DNA from: Bin87 sp965220095
GTDB taxonomy: Bacteria > Chloroflexota > Dehalococcoidia > Lucifugimonadales > UBA3495
Assembly: GCA_965220095.1 (NCBI GenBank)
Contig: OZ244805.1
Coordinates: 930,001 to 994,000, forward strand
Length of the DNA stretch: 64,000 bases
Direction: 5' to 3'
In this document: positions 8,820-17,587 of the stretch, piece by piece
Layout: each line of letters begins with the position of its first letter
Position numbering within the stretch: position 1 is the stretch's first letter
Notes under the pieces: model-generated
Told to the model about the DNA's origin: nothing
What the model saw: only the letters and a program-made list of their open reading frames with translations
The model's database searches: none
Made by a program: the position numbers and the translations under genes

Positions 8820-9701
8820 CTAGCGGCGCGCACCCAGCTTCACTTCCAGCGGGCCGGTGCTGACGATGTGCTTTTTCAGGCCCAGGTCTGCCGGTGACAT
8901 ACCCATAGCCAGGCCGATGAGTTGCGGCATGTGCAGGATGGGTAGGTCGATGGAGCGGCGCACCTGAGATGCCGCCTTGGGTTGGAATCCATCCAGGTTA
9001 AGGTGACACAGCGGGCACGGCGTAACCATCGCGTCCGCGCCCAGGTCTTTCACTTCGGACGTGTGCTTGCCCACCATTGCCATCGAGTTGCGTTCGTTGA
9101 TGGTTAGGATGGGGAAGCCACAGCAGCGGGTCTTGCCCTCAAAATCCACCAGCGTGGCCCCCAGGGCGTCAATCAGCAATTCCAGCGATTGTTGCCGTTC
9201 CGGATGCTCGGCGATGTCCAGAGCTTCCGTTGGCCGCACGATGTAGCAACCGTAAAACGGGGCGATTTTCAGTTCGGTAAGCTGCCGCGTGATATGAGGC
9301 ATCAAGTGGTCGAGGCCGTAGTCCTCGATTAGTATCCACAGCAGATGCTTGGGTTCGCTGTTGCCGCTGTACTCCAATCCTTCTTCCGCCAGGTAGGAGT
9401 TGATCTCGGCCAAATACTCCGGGTTGCGCATCCGGTGGTTGGCTTGGGACATCACTCCCTGACAGGTACTGCAGATGGTTAGAATCGGCAAACCCATCTG
9501 CTCCGCCTTGGCGAAATTGCGGGCGTTCAGCGTGTCCCCAAAGCGTTGGTTCTTCTCCTGGATCACCCCGGCGCCGGTGCAAGTCCAACCCGGTATCTCT
9601 TCAAGTTCGATGCCCAGTCGTTGGCAAACTATCTGGGTGGCTGGATATAGCTCGGGCGCGCCTCCGGTCGAAACGCAGCCCGGGAAAAAGGCGTACTTCA
9701 C
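8820..9701 (-). CDS. HdrB/SdhE-like CCG-domain subunit of non-classical succinate dehydrogenase
   Basis: A 293-residue protein with two cysteine-rich CCG domains. The first has Cys9 (FPGCVSTGG), CTG at 41-43 and CSTC at 77-80; the second has Cys152 (YGCY), CCG at 193-195 and CPLC at 229-232. This is the architecture of the heterodisulfide reductase B subunit and of SdhE/MfrE, which replace the cytochrome b anchor in type E succinate:quinone or fumarate oxidoreductases. In the first domain CCG is changed to CTG. The start is GTG at 9701, supported by GGAGG eight bases upstream. It is the third gene after sdhA and sdhB on the minus strand, which favours a quinone-side respiratory role over a methanogen-type HdrB function. 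Confidence 0.85.
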   Translation of the reverse strand: MKYAFFPGCVSTGGAPELYPATQIVCQRLGIELEEIPGWTCTGAGVIQEKNQRFGDTLNARNFAKAEQMGLPILTICSTCQGVMSQANHRMRNPEYLAEINSYLAEEGLEYSGNSEPKHLLWILIEDYGLDHLMPHITRQLTELKIAPFYGCYIVRPTEALDIAEHPERQQSLELLIDALGATLVDFEGKTRCCGFPILTINERNSMAMVGKHTSEVKDLGADAMVTPCPLCHLNLDGFQPKAASQVRRSIDLPILHMPQLIGLAMGMSPADLGLKKHIVSTGPLEVKLGARR

Positions 9702-9741
9702 TGGTCAGTCCTCCGGAGTGGCTGATGCGGCTGGTTGGTCT

Positions 9742-10746
9742 CTAGCCGAATGGAGAGTTATTGCTGACCTGCGGGCCGGCAGGTTCGGGTTCCAGTTGAC
9801 GGAACAGCTTGCGTACCGCTTCCACGTTGTCAACGTTCTTGTGGACAATGGGAGGCATCTTGCCCCGGCGCATGGCGCGGAAGGCAACCGGCATATAGCC
9901 CATCAGGGCCGGCACATTCATCATGCCCACGCTCTTGATGGGCAACCGCAACTCGTCAAGGCGGCCGCTGTGTCCCACCGACTCCGTGAAAGCGTCAGTG
10001 TGGCGAGCGCCGTTGTTGTTGTCGTAGCCGGCCTGGATGGCCTGTTCCCGGATTGCCATGATGCGATCCATGGGCGCCACGCCCTTGGGGCACGCCTGGA
10101 CACATTCGTTGCAGCGCGTGCAGTCCCAGATGCCAGTGGGTTCGCTCAGGGCCCACAGCCGTTCCATCGACACGCCGTTGGCATCGCCGTCCCGTGGGTC
10201 AGCGGTGAATCGATACGCCTTGGCCAACGCGGCGGGGCCCAGGAAGGTCGGATCGACTTCCAGCACCGTGCAGTCAGACACACACGCCCCGCACATGATG
10301 CAGGAGGTCACCGCCGACAGGTGCAGCATATCGTCATTGGAGACGATGTATTCGCCTTCCGGTTCCTGCCCCATATGCTTCAGGTACGGGTCAACCTGTT
10401 CGATTTTTTCCCAGAAAAGATCGAAGTTGACCACCAGGTCTTTAATGACCGGCATCACGCCGGCCGGCTCCACGGTAATGACCCCGTCCCGCACCGCGTC
10501 TCTGACAATTGTCTTGCAGGCGAGCCCGGCGTGGCCGTTGATACGCATCGCGCAGGAACCGCAAATGGAGCTGCGGCACGAACAACGCAGGGTCAACGTG
10601 CCGTCGTCATCTTCGCGAATCTGGATCAACGCGTCCAGAACCGTAGCGTTTTCAGGGATGCTGACCGGGTATTCCTGCCAATAGGGCAGGCGGCCTTCTC
10701 CTGTGGCTTCCGGATTCTGTCGCTTTACCCTTACGGTTATGTCCAT
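9742..10746 (-). CDS. sdhB: Succinate dehydrogenase/fumarate reductase iron-sulfur subunit
   Basis: A 334-residue electron-transfer subunit. The 2Fe-2S ligands are Cys57, Cys62, Cys65 and Cys77. The two cubane-type motifs are CIMCGACVSDC (149-159) and CTRCNECVQACP (209-220). After residue 235 there is a C-terminal extension of roughly 95 residues beyond the usual 230-250 residue SdhB; such extensions occur in archaeal and type E enzymes that use an SdhE-like partner. The start lies three bases after the sdhA stop, so translation is probably coupled. It passes electrons from the flavoprotein towards the CCG-domain subunit encoded next. Confidence 0.93.
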   Translation of the reverse strand: MDITVRVKRQNPEATGEGRLPYWQEYPVSIPENATVLDALIQIREDDDGTLTLRCSCRSSICGSCAMRINGHAGLACKTIVRDAVRDGVITVEPAGVMPVIKDLVVNFDLFWEKIEQVDPYLKHMGQEPEGEYIVSNDDMLHLSAVTSCIMCGACVSDCTVLEVDPTFLGPAALAKAYRFTADPRDGDANGVSMERLWALSEPTGIWDCTRCNECVQACPKGVAPMDRIMAIREQAIQAGYDNNNGARHTDAFTESVGHSGRLDELRLPIKSVGMMNVPALMGYMPVAFRAMRRGKMPPIVHKNVDNVEAVRKLFRQLEPEPAGPQVSNNSPFG

Positions 10747-10749
10747 AAC

Positions 10750-12438
10750 CTAGTACTTCCTCTCTTCTGGTGTCCACTTGGTAATGGTTACCGGTAATTC
10801 AGTAACTTGCGGTCCCGATTCGGATTGGCTGACGACGATGTGGTGCAACCATTCCTCGTCGTTCCGATCAGGGTAGTCAACCCTGAACTGGGCGCCGCGA
10901 CTCTCTCGCCGCTCCAACGCTCCGATCGCGATGGTTTCAGCGCAATCCAGCATATAGCCCAGTTCCAGAGCAAAGACCAGATCGGTGTTGAACCGCTTGC
11001 CCTTGTTGTGGACGGGCACGTTTTCGTAGCGCCGCTTCAGGTTGTGCAGGTCGCCCAGCGTCTCCTGGATGCCTTCCTCGTTACGGAACACCGCCACGTT
11101 GCGGTTCATGGAGTCGCCCATGTCCTTGCGGACCGAGGCCCAACGGTCTCCATTGTTGGGGCGGTCCAGCATTTCCTGGATCCGCCGGGATTCCCGAGCC
11201 AAAGTCGCGCCAGCGTCGATTTCGACGTAGTTCCTGCCGCGGGCGGCGGTTGAGGCGTGGTTGCCCGCCCGCTCGCCGAACACGATTGTGTCGAGTAGCG
11301 AATTGGCGCCCAGGCGGTTGCCGCCGTGCACGCTGACGTTGGCGCACTCGCCGGCAGCGTAGACGCCTTCCAGATTGGTCAACCCGTCGATGTCGGTCTT
11401 GATACCGCCCATTATGTAATGCATACCGGGGCGGATTGGAATCGGTTCGCGAATCATGTCTGCACCGGCCAGATCGACCCCTATTTCCCTGATCTGGCTG
11501 AGCTTCTCCATGATTAGCGCTTCGCCAAGATGGGTGCAGTCCAGGTACACGCATCCGTCGACGCCGTTTCCAGCGTTGATCTCGGTCTGTTCGGCACGGG
11601 ACACCACGTCGCGAGAGGCCAGTTCCATCATGTTGGGGGCGTATTTTTCCATGAACCGATTGCCGTCTTTATCCCGCAGGTAAGCGCCTTCGCCCCGGGC
11701 CGCTTCGGAAATCAGCACCCCGCTACCCGCCAGCGTGGTGGGATGGTACTGAACCATCTCCATGTCCATCAACTGGCCGCCAGCGTTGTAGACCAGGCCC
11801 ATGCCATCGCCGGTGACGATGAGAGCATTGGTGCTGGGCTCAAATAATCGGCCGCAACCGCCCGTGCAGAAGATGACGGTCTTGGCCCTGATCAGGTTCA
11901 ACTCACCGGTGCGGATATCCAGGGCGATGACGCCAGCGGCCTGCCCGCCTTCCATGATTAGCGATGTAACAAACCACTCTTCGTAGCGGTGCACGCCGGA
12001 TTTGATGAGTTGCTCGAACATGACGTGGAGCAGGGCTTGTCCGGTGAAGTCGCCGACGAAAAAGGTGCGGGCGCGGCGCTGACCGCCGAAGGCCCGCGTG
12101 CCCAACCGTCCCTCGTCGTCCCGGTTGAAGGTAACCCCCATGTGCTCCATGTCAATAAGCGAAGCGCCGGCCTGTCGACACATCACTTCAATGGCATCCT
12201 GGTCGCCGAGGAAGTCGCTGCCCTTGATGGTGTCGTAGGCGTGGTCTTCCCAGTCGTCGCCCCGGTCCAGCAGGGCGGCGTTGATGCCGCCCTGAGCGGC
12301 GTTGGAATGACTCCGCACCGGGTGTACCTTGCTGATGATGGCGGTGTTGGCTCCGGCGGTGCGGGCCGCGATGGCGGCTCGCATCCCAGCCAGGCCGGCG
12401 CCGATAATCAGCACGTCATGTTGCAAATTTTCTGGCAT
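10750..12438 (-). CDS. sdhA: Succinate dehydrogenase/fumarate reductase flavoprotein subunit
   Basis: A 562-residue flavoprotein with the FAD-binding VLIIGAGLAGMRAA (9-22), the segment SHSNAAQGGINAA whose His44 is in the position of the covalent FAD ligand, the catalytic block HPTTLAGSGVLISEAARGEG, and RPGMHYIMGGI in the capping region. It oxidises succinate to fumarate, or works in reverse. The ATG at 12438 is chosen because GGAGG lies nine bases upstream (12448-12452); an open extension of 14 codons upstream has no such signal. It leads the sdhA-sdhB-sdhE-like set. No SdhC or SdhD membrane anchor is encoded in the window. Confidence 0.94.
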   Translation of the reverse strand: MPENLQHDVLIIGAGLAGMRAAIAARTAGANTAIISKVHPVRSHSNAAQGGINAALLDRGDDWEDHAYDTIKGSDFLGDQDAIEVMCRQAGASLIDMEHMGVTFNRDDEGRLGTRAFGGQRRARTFFVGDFTGQALLHVMFEQLIKSGVHRYEEWFVTSLIMEGGQAAGVIALDIRTGELNLIRAKTVIFCTGGCGRLFEPSTNALIVTGDGMGLVYNAGGQLMDMEMVQYHPTTLAGSGVLISEAARGEGAYLRDKDGNRFMEKYAPNMMELASRDVVSRAEQTEINAGNGVDGCVYLDCTHLGEALIMEKLSQIREIGVDLAGADMIREPIPIRPGMHYIMGGIKTDIDGLTNLEGVYAAGECANVSVHGGNRLGANSLLDTIVFGERAGNHASTAARGRNYVEIDAGATLARESRRIQEMLDRPNNGDRWASVRKDMGDSMNRNVAVFRNEEGIQETLGDLHNLKRRYENVPVHNKGKRFNTDLVFALELGYMLDCAETIAIGALERRESRGAQFRVDYPDRNDEEWLHHIVVSQSESGPQVTELPVTITKWTPEERKY

Positions 12439-12488
12439 TCGCGTCAACCTCCGACCGGGTAGCGTCGGCTGGCCCGGCACATATTCTC

Positions 12489-12494
12489 ACTATA
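12489..12494 (-). promoter_or_regulatory. Possible -10 box upstream of sdhA
   Basis: Reading the minus strand, TATAGT lies about 50 bases upstream of the sdhA start with no strong -35. It falls in the 76-base gap between the downstream NUDIX gene and sdhA, the only place in this stretch where a separate sdh promoter could sit. Confidence 0.25.
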
Positions 12495-12514
12495 GCGGCC
12501 TGGTCGACAGGCGC

Positions 12515-13063
12515 CTAATTATCCCCCAAGATGCGCATCGCAAGCAACAGCGACGCCACGCTTTTAGCGTCCTGTATCCTTCCGTCAGCGATTAATCCTG
12601 GGACATCCGTTAGCGGCACTGTTTCCACGTCGATGAACTCGTCATCGTCGGGCTCGAGTGTAGCGGGTGTCAAATTCGTCGCCAAGTAGGAGTAGATATA
12701 TTGGGTGCACCAGCCGGGCGCGACCCAGAATCCGGTCAGTGGTCGGATCCGGCCGGCCGTGTAGCCGATTTCCTCCTGGAGTTCTCGCAGCGTGGCGGTC
12801 TCCGGGTCTTCGCCGGCTTCCATCTTGCCGGCCGGGATTTCCAGCAGGAACGCCTCGGCAGGCTTGCGGTACTGGCGGACAAGCATGACGTTACCTTCAG
12901 CATCCACCGGAACCACGCAGATGGACCGAGGATGCTCGACGATTTCGCGGTAGCCGGTACGCCCGTTCTCCAGCTGCACAGTATGCACACGCACGTTAAT
13001 GATTTGACCCTCGAAAACCGTTCGGGTCAAGATAGTGGGTTCGTTTCGGGCGGGCGCAGTCAT
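12515..13063 (-). CDS. NUDIX hydrolase, ADP-ribose pyrophosphatase-like (second of tandem pair)
   Basis: A 182-residue NUDIX protein. The Nudix box runs from GKMEAGEDPETATLREL into QEEIGY, matching GX5EX7REUXEEXGU, and the upstream block MLVRQYRKP is typical of ADP-ribose pyrophosphatases. The ATG at 13063 overlaps the stop of the previous NUDIX gene as ATGA, so translation is likely coupled; the frame extends further upstream only as an overlap with that gene. It probably hydrolyses ADP-ribose or a related nucleotide sugar, linking it to NAD turnover. It is strongly similar to its neighbour along the whole length, indicating a local duplication. Confidence 0.88.
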   Translation of the reverse strand: MTAPARNEPTILTRTVFEGQIINVRVHTVQLENGRTGYREIVEHPRSICVVPVDAEGNVMLVRQYRKPAEAFLLEIPAGKMEAGEDPETATLRELQEEIGYTAGRIRPLTGFWVAPGWCTQYIYSYLATNLTPATLEPDDDEFIDVETVPLTDVPGLIADGRIQDAKSVASLLLAMRILGDN

Positions 13064-13614
13064 TGGGCTGGCGACGCCAATACCCGCATCGCAAGCAACA
13101 GCGACGCTACGCTTTTGGCGTCCTGTATCGTTCCGTTGGCAATCAAGCCCAAAACATCGGATAGCGCCACTTTTTCCACGTCTATGAACTCGTCGTCGTC
13201 CGACTCCAGCTTTGCCGGTGTCAGTTCCGTCGCCAGGAAGGAGTACATATACTCGTTGCACCATCCGGGAGCGAGCCAAAAACCGGTCAACGGCTGCAAG
13301 CTACCCGCGCGGTGGCCGATCTCTTCCTGCAACTCGCGCAGCGCGGCGACCTCAGGGTTTTCGCCCGGTTCGATGCCGCCCGCCGGAACCTCCAGCAGGA
13401 AAGCTCCCGCCGGCTTGCGGTATTGCCGCACCAGCATCACCCTGCCGTCCGAGTCCAGCGGTACCACGCAGATTGACGGGGCGTGCTCGACGATTTCCCG
13501 GGTGCTGGTTCGGCCATCGACCAGTTGCACCGTGTCGACACGCACGTTGAGGATGCGCCCCTCAAACACGGTGCGGGTCGAAATGGTCGGTTCGTTTTTG
13601 GCGGGTGTCGTCAT
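13060..13614 (-). CDS. NUDIX hydrolase, ADP-ribose pyrophosphatase-like (first of tandem pair)
   Basis: A 184-residue NUDIX protein with the box GGIEPGENPEVAALREL plus QEEIGH and the conserved MLVRQYRKPAGAFLLEVPAG ahead of it. It is a near copy of the gene at 12515 and ends in a 4-base ATGA overlap with it. It begins 36 bases after nadK on the same strand, placing two probable NAD-derivative hydrolases directly behind NAD kinase. The two copies differ mainly in the segment just after the start and in the C-terminal tail, so partial functional divergence is possible. Confidence 0.88.
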   Translation of the reverse strand: MTTPAKNEPTISTRTVFEGRILNVRVDTVQLVDGRTSTREIVEHAPSICVVPLDSDGRVMLVRQYRKPAGAFLLEVPAGGIEPGENPEVAALRELQEEIGHRAGSLQPLTGFWLAPGWCNEYMYSFLATELTPAKLESDDDEFIDVEKVALSDVLGLIANGTIQDAKSVASLLLAMRVLASPAQ

Positions 13615-13650
13615 TTTGTTTGGTACAAATCCTTGAGGCCGCTCGTAGCG

Positions 13651-14511
13651 TTACCGTCTCTGCAGGCTGAATCCCAGGCGTTGGGTCAGCGTGGCCCAGA
13701 AGTAATTGTGCTCGTGGGCACGGAGGAACCGGGCGCGGTGTGGGCTACGAGTGATGCGCACCCAATCGCCCGGTTCGATGGGATGGTTCTCGAACCCGTC
13801 CACGCTCAAAATCGCTCCCTGGGAACCTTCCAGGTGGAAATCAACACTGCTGCTGGGTCGCAGCACCAGCGGAGCGGTCAGGCCAACGTGAGACGCCAGC
13901 GGCGTGAGTACAACGTCATCGGACAGGGGATCAACGATGGGGCCGCCGGCCGCGAAACTGTAGCCCGTGCTGCCGGTGGCGGTGGCGAGAATCACTCCGT
14001 CGGCCCGGAAGGTGGATACGTCCGCTCCGTCAATTACCACCCGCACCGTAATGACTCGGGAAACCTGTCCTCGCGTGAGCACCACGTCGTTCAACGCGTG
14101 ATACGGTCCGTGCTGGGTCGGTTCGGCTCCGTCCGGATCGCGTCGGAACGACGATGCCATCAACATACTGTGTTCGGATACACGCATCCCGCCTTTGAAA
14201 TACTGCGGTAATTCATCCATCACACCTGGCACGGTGAGCTCAGTCATGAAACCCAACCGGCCCATGTTCACCCCAACCAGGGGAATGCCCAGGGGTGCGA
14301 TAGCCCGGTTCACGCGCAATATGGTGCCGTCGCCGCCGATGGTGATGACCAGGTCCGAGTTGACGGCGCGCGCGGCGAGACCGTTGACATCTTCGGCGGC
14401 CAGGATCCAGCTGTCCGCCCCCAAATCCAGCTCGGTAACGATCGCGTGGGCCAGGTTCAGCGCCTCTGGAATCAGGTCGTTGTAGGCTATTCCGATGGTT
14501 TTCATCACCAT
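13651..14511 (-). CDS. nadK: NAD(+) kinase
   Basis: A 286-residue ATP-NAD kinase. It has the GGDGT nucleotide-binding motif in LVITIGGDGTILRVNRA, GVNMGRLGFMTEL just after it, the LNDVVLTRG block, and TATGSTGYSFAAGGPIV in the C-terminal beta-sandwich domain. It phosphorylates NAD to NADP in the cytoplasm. Two ATGs are possible (14511 and 14505); GGAGG seven bases before 14511 favours the first, which directly abuts the nuoN stop. It therefore behaves as the last coupled gene of the nuo run and supplies the NADP used by enzymes such as the isocitrate dehydrogenase encoded upstream in the window. Confidence 0.92.
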   Translation of the reverse strand: MVMKTIGIAYNDLIPEALNLAHAIVTELDLGADSWILAAEDVNGLAARAVNSDLVITIGGDGTILRVNRAIAPLGIPLVGVNMGRLGFMTELTVPGVMDELPQYFKGGMRVSEHSMLMASSFRRDPDGAEPTQHGPYHALNDVVLTRGQVSRVITVRVVIDGADVSTFRADGVILATATGSTGYSFAAGGPIVDPLSDDVVLTPLASHVGLTAPLVLRPSSSVDFHLEGSQGAILSVDGFENHPIEPGDWVRITRSPHRARFLRAHEHNYFWATLTQRLGFSLQRR

Positions 14512-16023
14512 TTAGCCACCTCCGGCCAGCGCCGTAACCGCACGCTCTGCGGCCCCAAACAATGTGCCCGGAGCCACGCCTAACCACAGCATGGACAGCG
14601 CGGCGACTCCCAACGCCAGATTCACCGGCCAGGACGCTCTCACCCGCTCCGGGCTGACCGCGGGTTGCAGGAACATGATCCTGATGACTCGGAGGTAGTA
14701 GTACGCCGACACGACGCTGTTCACGACACCAATGATAACCAGCCATGTCATCAGGGACTCCCCGGTGTTAATGGCGGCGGCGAATACGTAAATTTTGGCG
14801 AAGAATATGCCGGTGGGGGGCACTCCAATCAGGGCAATCAAGGCCAGACCCAACGTGATTGCCAGGAATGGGGCGCGGCGAATCATCCCGCCGTAGTCTG
14901 CAATCTCAGCGCTGTTGATACGGTGCTCAATGCAAACCATAGCGAAAAACGCCGTCAGGTTCGCAGCAGTATAAGCCGCCAGGTAGAAGACCACGCTACT
15001 GGGGCCGAAACTTGCCGCTCCGCCTGAGGTGGCTACCGCAGCAACACCGACCAGAATGTAGCCGGCGTGGGCAATGGTACTGTATCCAAACAACCGGTTA
15101 ATGTTGTGTTGGGAGATGGCAACCAGATTGCCGATCGTCATTGACAACGCTGCCAGTATTGCCAGCAATACCCACCAATCACCCTCCAGCGAGTCGAAAC
15201 CGATGTAGAACACACGCATTACGAGCGCGAAGGCGGCCGCTTTGCTGGCAACTGACAGGAACGCCACAATCGGCGTGGGGGCGCCTTCATACACATCGGG
15301 CACCCACATCTGGAAGGGCGCCGCCGACATTTTGAATCCAAACCCTGCCAGCAACAGCACGACCGCTAACAATACCGCCAGGCTGCCGAATGGGATGACA
15401 CCCGACGCAGGGGCGTTGGCCAGCGCCACCGCGATTTCGTCCAGACGCGTGCTACCGGTGACCCCGTAGATCAGCGCCATGCCGTACAACATCAACGCGC
15501 TGCTGATGGCGCCGATGATGAGGAACTTCATCCCGGCTTCGCTGGACCGGCCGTTGGGCATGAATGCGGCCAGCGCCGCCAGCGGTAGCGTGATTAGCTC
15601 GAGGGCGATGTAGATGGTAATCAGTTCATTCGCGGCCACCAGCAACATCATGCCGGTAGCAGACAGTAGCAGCAGGCCGAAAAATTCACCCTGCAACCGC
15701 TGAATTCGCCGCACGTAGTCGTTGGATACCAGTACGACCAGGCCTGTTGCAGCCAGAATCAGAAAGTTAAAAAACAGCGAGAATCGGTCGATGGACAGGG
15801 TGTACAGGATTACTGAACCATCAGCAGACAGTGCGTTGGAGCCGCTGGCTGTCAGCTCAATGACCTGCATGGCGCTCAAAGCGGCCGGGGCGGCCAGGCC
15901 GACAAATGACACACCGACTAGAAACCCGGTTCGCCGAGTCAGCAAGTCAACCACGATAACCACCATTGCCAGCGCGGCCAGCGCCAGATGCGGCGAAATC
16001 AGGTACAGGTCGTAGGTGGTCAT
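14512..16023 (-). CDS. nuoN: NADH-quinone oxidoreductase subunit N
   Basis: An antiporter-like membrane subunit of Complex I, 503 residues from the ATG at 16023 (MTTYDLYLISPHLALAAL). It has the many evenly spaced membrane segments of the NuoL/M/N family and the conserved block ELITLPLAALAAF in the proton-channel helix region. An in-frame start 13 codons upstream would overlap nuoM; the later ATG fits the NuoN N-terminus better and has a modest AAGG site. It carries out part of proton translocation in the cytoplasmic membrane. Confidence 0.93.
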   Translation of the reverse strand: MTTYDLYLISPHLALAALAMVVIVVDLLTRRTGFLVGVSFVGLAAPAALSAMQVIELTASGSNALSADGSVILYTLSIDRFSLFFNFLILAATGLVVLVSNDYVRRIQRLQGEFFGLLLLSATGMMLLVAANELITIYIALELITLPLAALAAFMPNGRSSEAGMKFLIIGAISSALMLYGMALIYGVTGSTRLDEIAVALANAPASGVIPFGSLAVLLAVVLLLAGFGFKMSAAPFQMWVPDVYEGAPTPIVAFLSVASKAAAFALVMRVFYIGFDSLEGDWWVLLAILAALSMTIGNLVAISQHNINRLFGYSTIAHAGYILVGVAAVATSGGAASFGPSSVVFYLAAYTAANLTAFFAMVCIEHRINSAEIADYGGMIRRAPFLAITLGLALIALIGVPPTGIFFAKIYVFAAAINTGESLMTWLVIIGVVNSVVSAYYYLRVIRIMFLQPAVSPERVRASWPVNLALGVAALSMLWLGVAPGTLFGAAERAVTALAGGG

Positions 16024-16042
16024 AACAAAGCCTTGTGGGCTG

Positions 16043-17581
16043 CTACCGGCTGACACCGGCAAGGCCGGAATTATAACCGTTTACGATGGGTTCCAGTCCC
16101 TCGCGGAACACTTCGGTGAGCCAGGCCGGATACAAACCAACCGCAAAAATGCTGATAACCAGCAGAGCGATGGGGGCAATTTCCACCCAACTCGCGTCGG
16201 TAAGTTCGTCCCAACGCGCGGGGCGCGGCCCGAAGAAAGCCCGCTGTATCATCCACAAGATATAGCCGGCGGCCAGAATAATTCCCAGCACCGCCAGTAT
16301 GGTCAACGCCGGGAACGCCCGGAATCCACCGAAGAACACCAGCAGTTCCGACACAAAACCGCTCAGCGCCGGCAGTCCTAGTGAGGCAGCGCCGGCCAGC
16401 AGGAACGCCGCCGCCACGATGGGCATACGATTGGCGAGCCCACCCAGATCGGGAATTTGACGCGTGTGTGTTTTGTCGTACACGATTCCCACCGTTACGA
16501 ACAACAACCCGGTAATCGTGCCGTGGGTGAAGAGCTGCATCGCCGCCCCCACCAAGCCGGCGTCGGTTAACGCCCCACCTACCACGGCCACCGAGCCAAC
16601 GCCAATTAGCACGAGTCCCATGTGACTGACGCTGGAATAGGCGATAAGGCGTTTCAGGTCCGTTTGCCGCAACGTCACTACAGCCCCGTATAGCACGCTG
16701 ATTACACCGAGGATTACCACCGGCAGCGCGTAGGTTTGCAGCTGTTCGGGGAACATCCCCGCGTTGATGCGCAGCAAGCCGTATCCGCCCATCTTCAGCA
16801 TCACTCCGGCTAGCATTACGCTGCCCGCCGTGGGTGCATCGGTGTGGGTATCGGGGAGCCAGGTGTGCACGGGCCAAGTGGGGAGTTTTACCGCGAAGGC
16901 GACGAAGAACAGCCAGAACAGCAGACCCATCGGCAGGGCGGCGCGCGTGGCATCAAGGGCGGAACCGGGTTCCAGCAGGCGGGTCATGTCGAAGCTGCCC
17001 ACTCCGGCGCTGACGAACACGGCGACGATGGCAACCAGCATGAACGCCGAGCCCAGAATCGTGAATATCAGGAACTTCATCGCCGAATATTCGCGCCGTC
17101 CCGTGCCCCAGGTTGAGATCAGGAGGTACATCGGCACCAGTTCGAGTTCCCAGAAAAGGAAGAACAACAGGAAATCCAGCGCGGTGAACACGCCCATAAC
17201 GGCCGTCTGCAGCACCAGCAGCCAGATGAAGTATTCCCTGACGCGATTGCCGACGTGGAAAGAAACGAAAACTGCGCACAGGCCCAGCAATCCCGTCAAC
17301 ATTACCAGCGGCGCGCTGATACCATCCACACCCAGCAGGTAGTTGGCCTGCACCGTGCTGGTGTCGATCCAGGTGAACCGGTCAATCAATTGGAATCGTT
17401 CGCCACCCCGCTGGAACAGGGTGAACACGACCACCGACAGCGCCAGGTCGGCGGCGGTTACCAGCACCGCAAACCAGCGAATCGCTCGGTCGTCGCGGAG
17501 TATGCCCACGGCCAATAACAGGGCGGCAATGGCCGGCAGGAAAACCGTTGCGGTCAGCAGTCCGTTGAATTCGTTGGCCAT
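16043..17581 (-). CDS. nuoM: NADH-quinone oxidoreductase subunit M
   Basis: A 512-residue antiporter-like subunit with about 14 membrane segments. The family helix FWELELVPMYLLISTWG contains the conserved glutamate of the proton channel, and the channel segment WPVHTWLPDTHTDAPTAGS with the following helices is typical. It begins six bases after the nuoL stop. It forms one of the three proton channels of the membrane arm. Confidence 0.96.
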   Translation of the reverse strand: MANEFNGLLTATVFLPAIAALLLAVGILRDDRAIRWFAVLVTAADLALSVVVFTLFQRGGERFQLIDRFTWIDTSTVQANYLLGVDGISAPLVMLTGLLGLCAVFVSFHVGNRVREYFIWLLVLQTAVMGVFTALDFLLFFLFWELELVPMYLLISTWGTGRREYSAMKFLIFTILGSAFMLVAIVAVFVSAGVGSFDMTRLLEPGSALDATRAALPMGLLFWLFFVAFAVKLPTWPVHTWLPDTHTDAPTAGSVMLAGVMLKMGGYGLLRINAGMFPEQLQTYALPVVILGVISVLYGAVVTLRQTDLKRLIAYSSVSHMGLVLIGVGSVAVVGGALTDAGLVGAAMQLFTHGTITGLLFVTVGIVYDKTHTRQIPDLGGLANRMPIVAAAFLLAGAASLGLPALSGFVSELLVFFGGFRAFPALTILAVLGIILAAGYILWMIQRAFFGPRPARWDELTDASWVEIAPIALLVISIFAVGLYPAWLTEVFREGLEPIVNGYNSGLAGVSR

Positions 17582-17587
17582 CGTCGG

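Noticed and set aside
9475..10797. 440-codon open frame opposite sdhB and the CCG-domain gene
   Set aside because: High GC gives long antisense frames; its composition is rich in H, G and R with no domain, and both minus-strand genes are certain.
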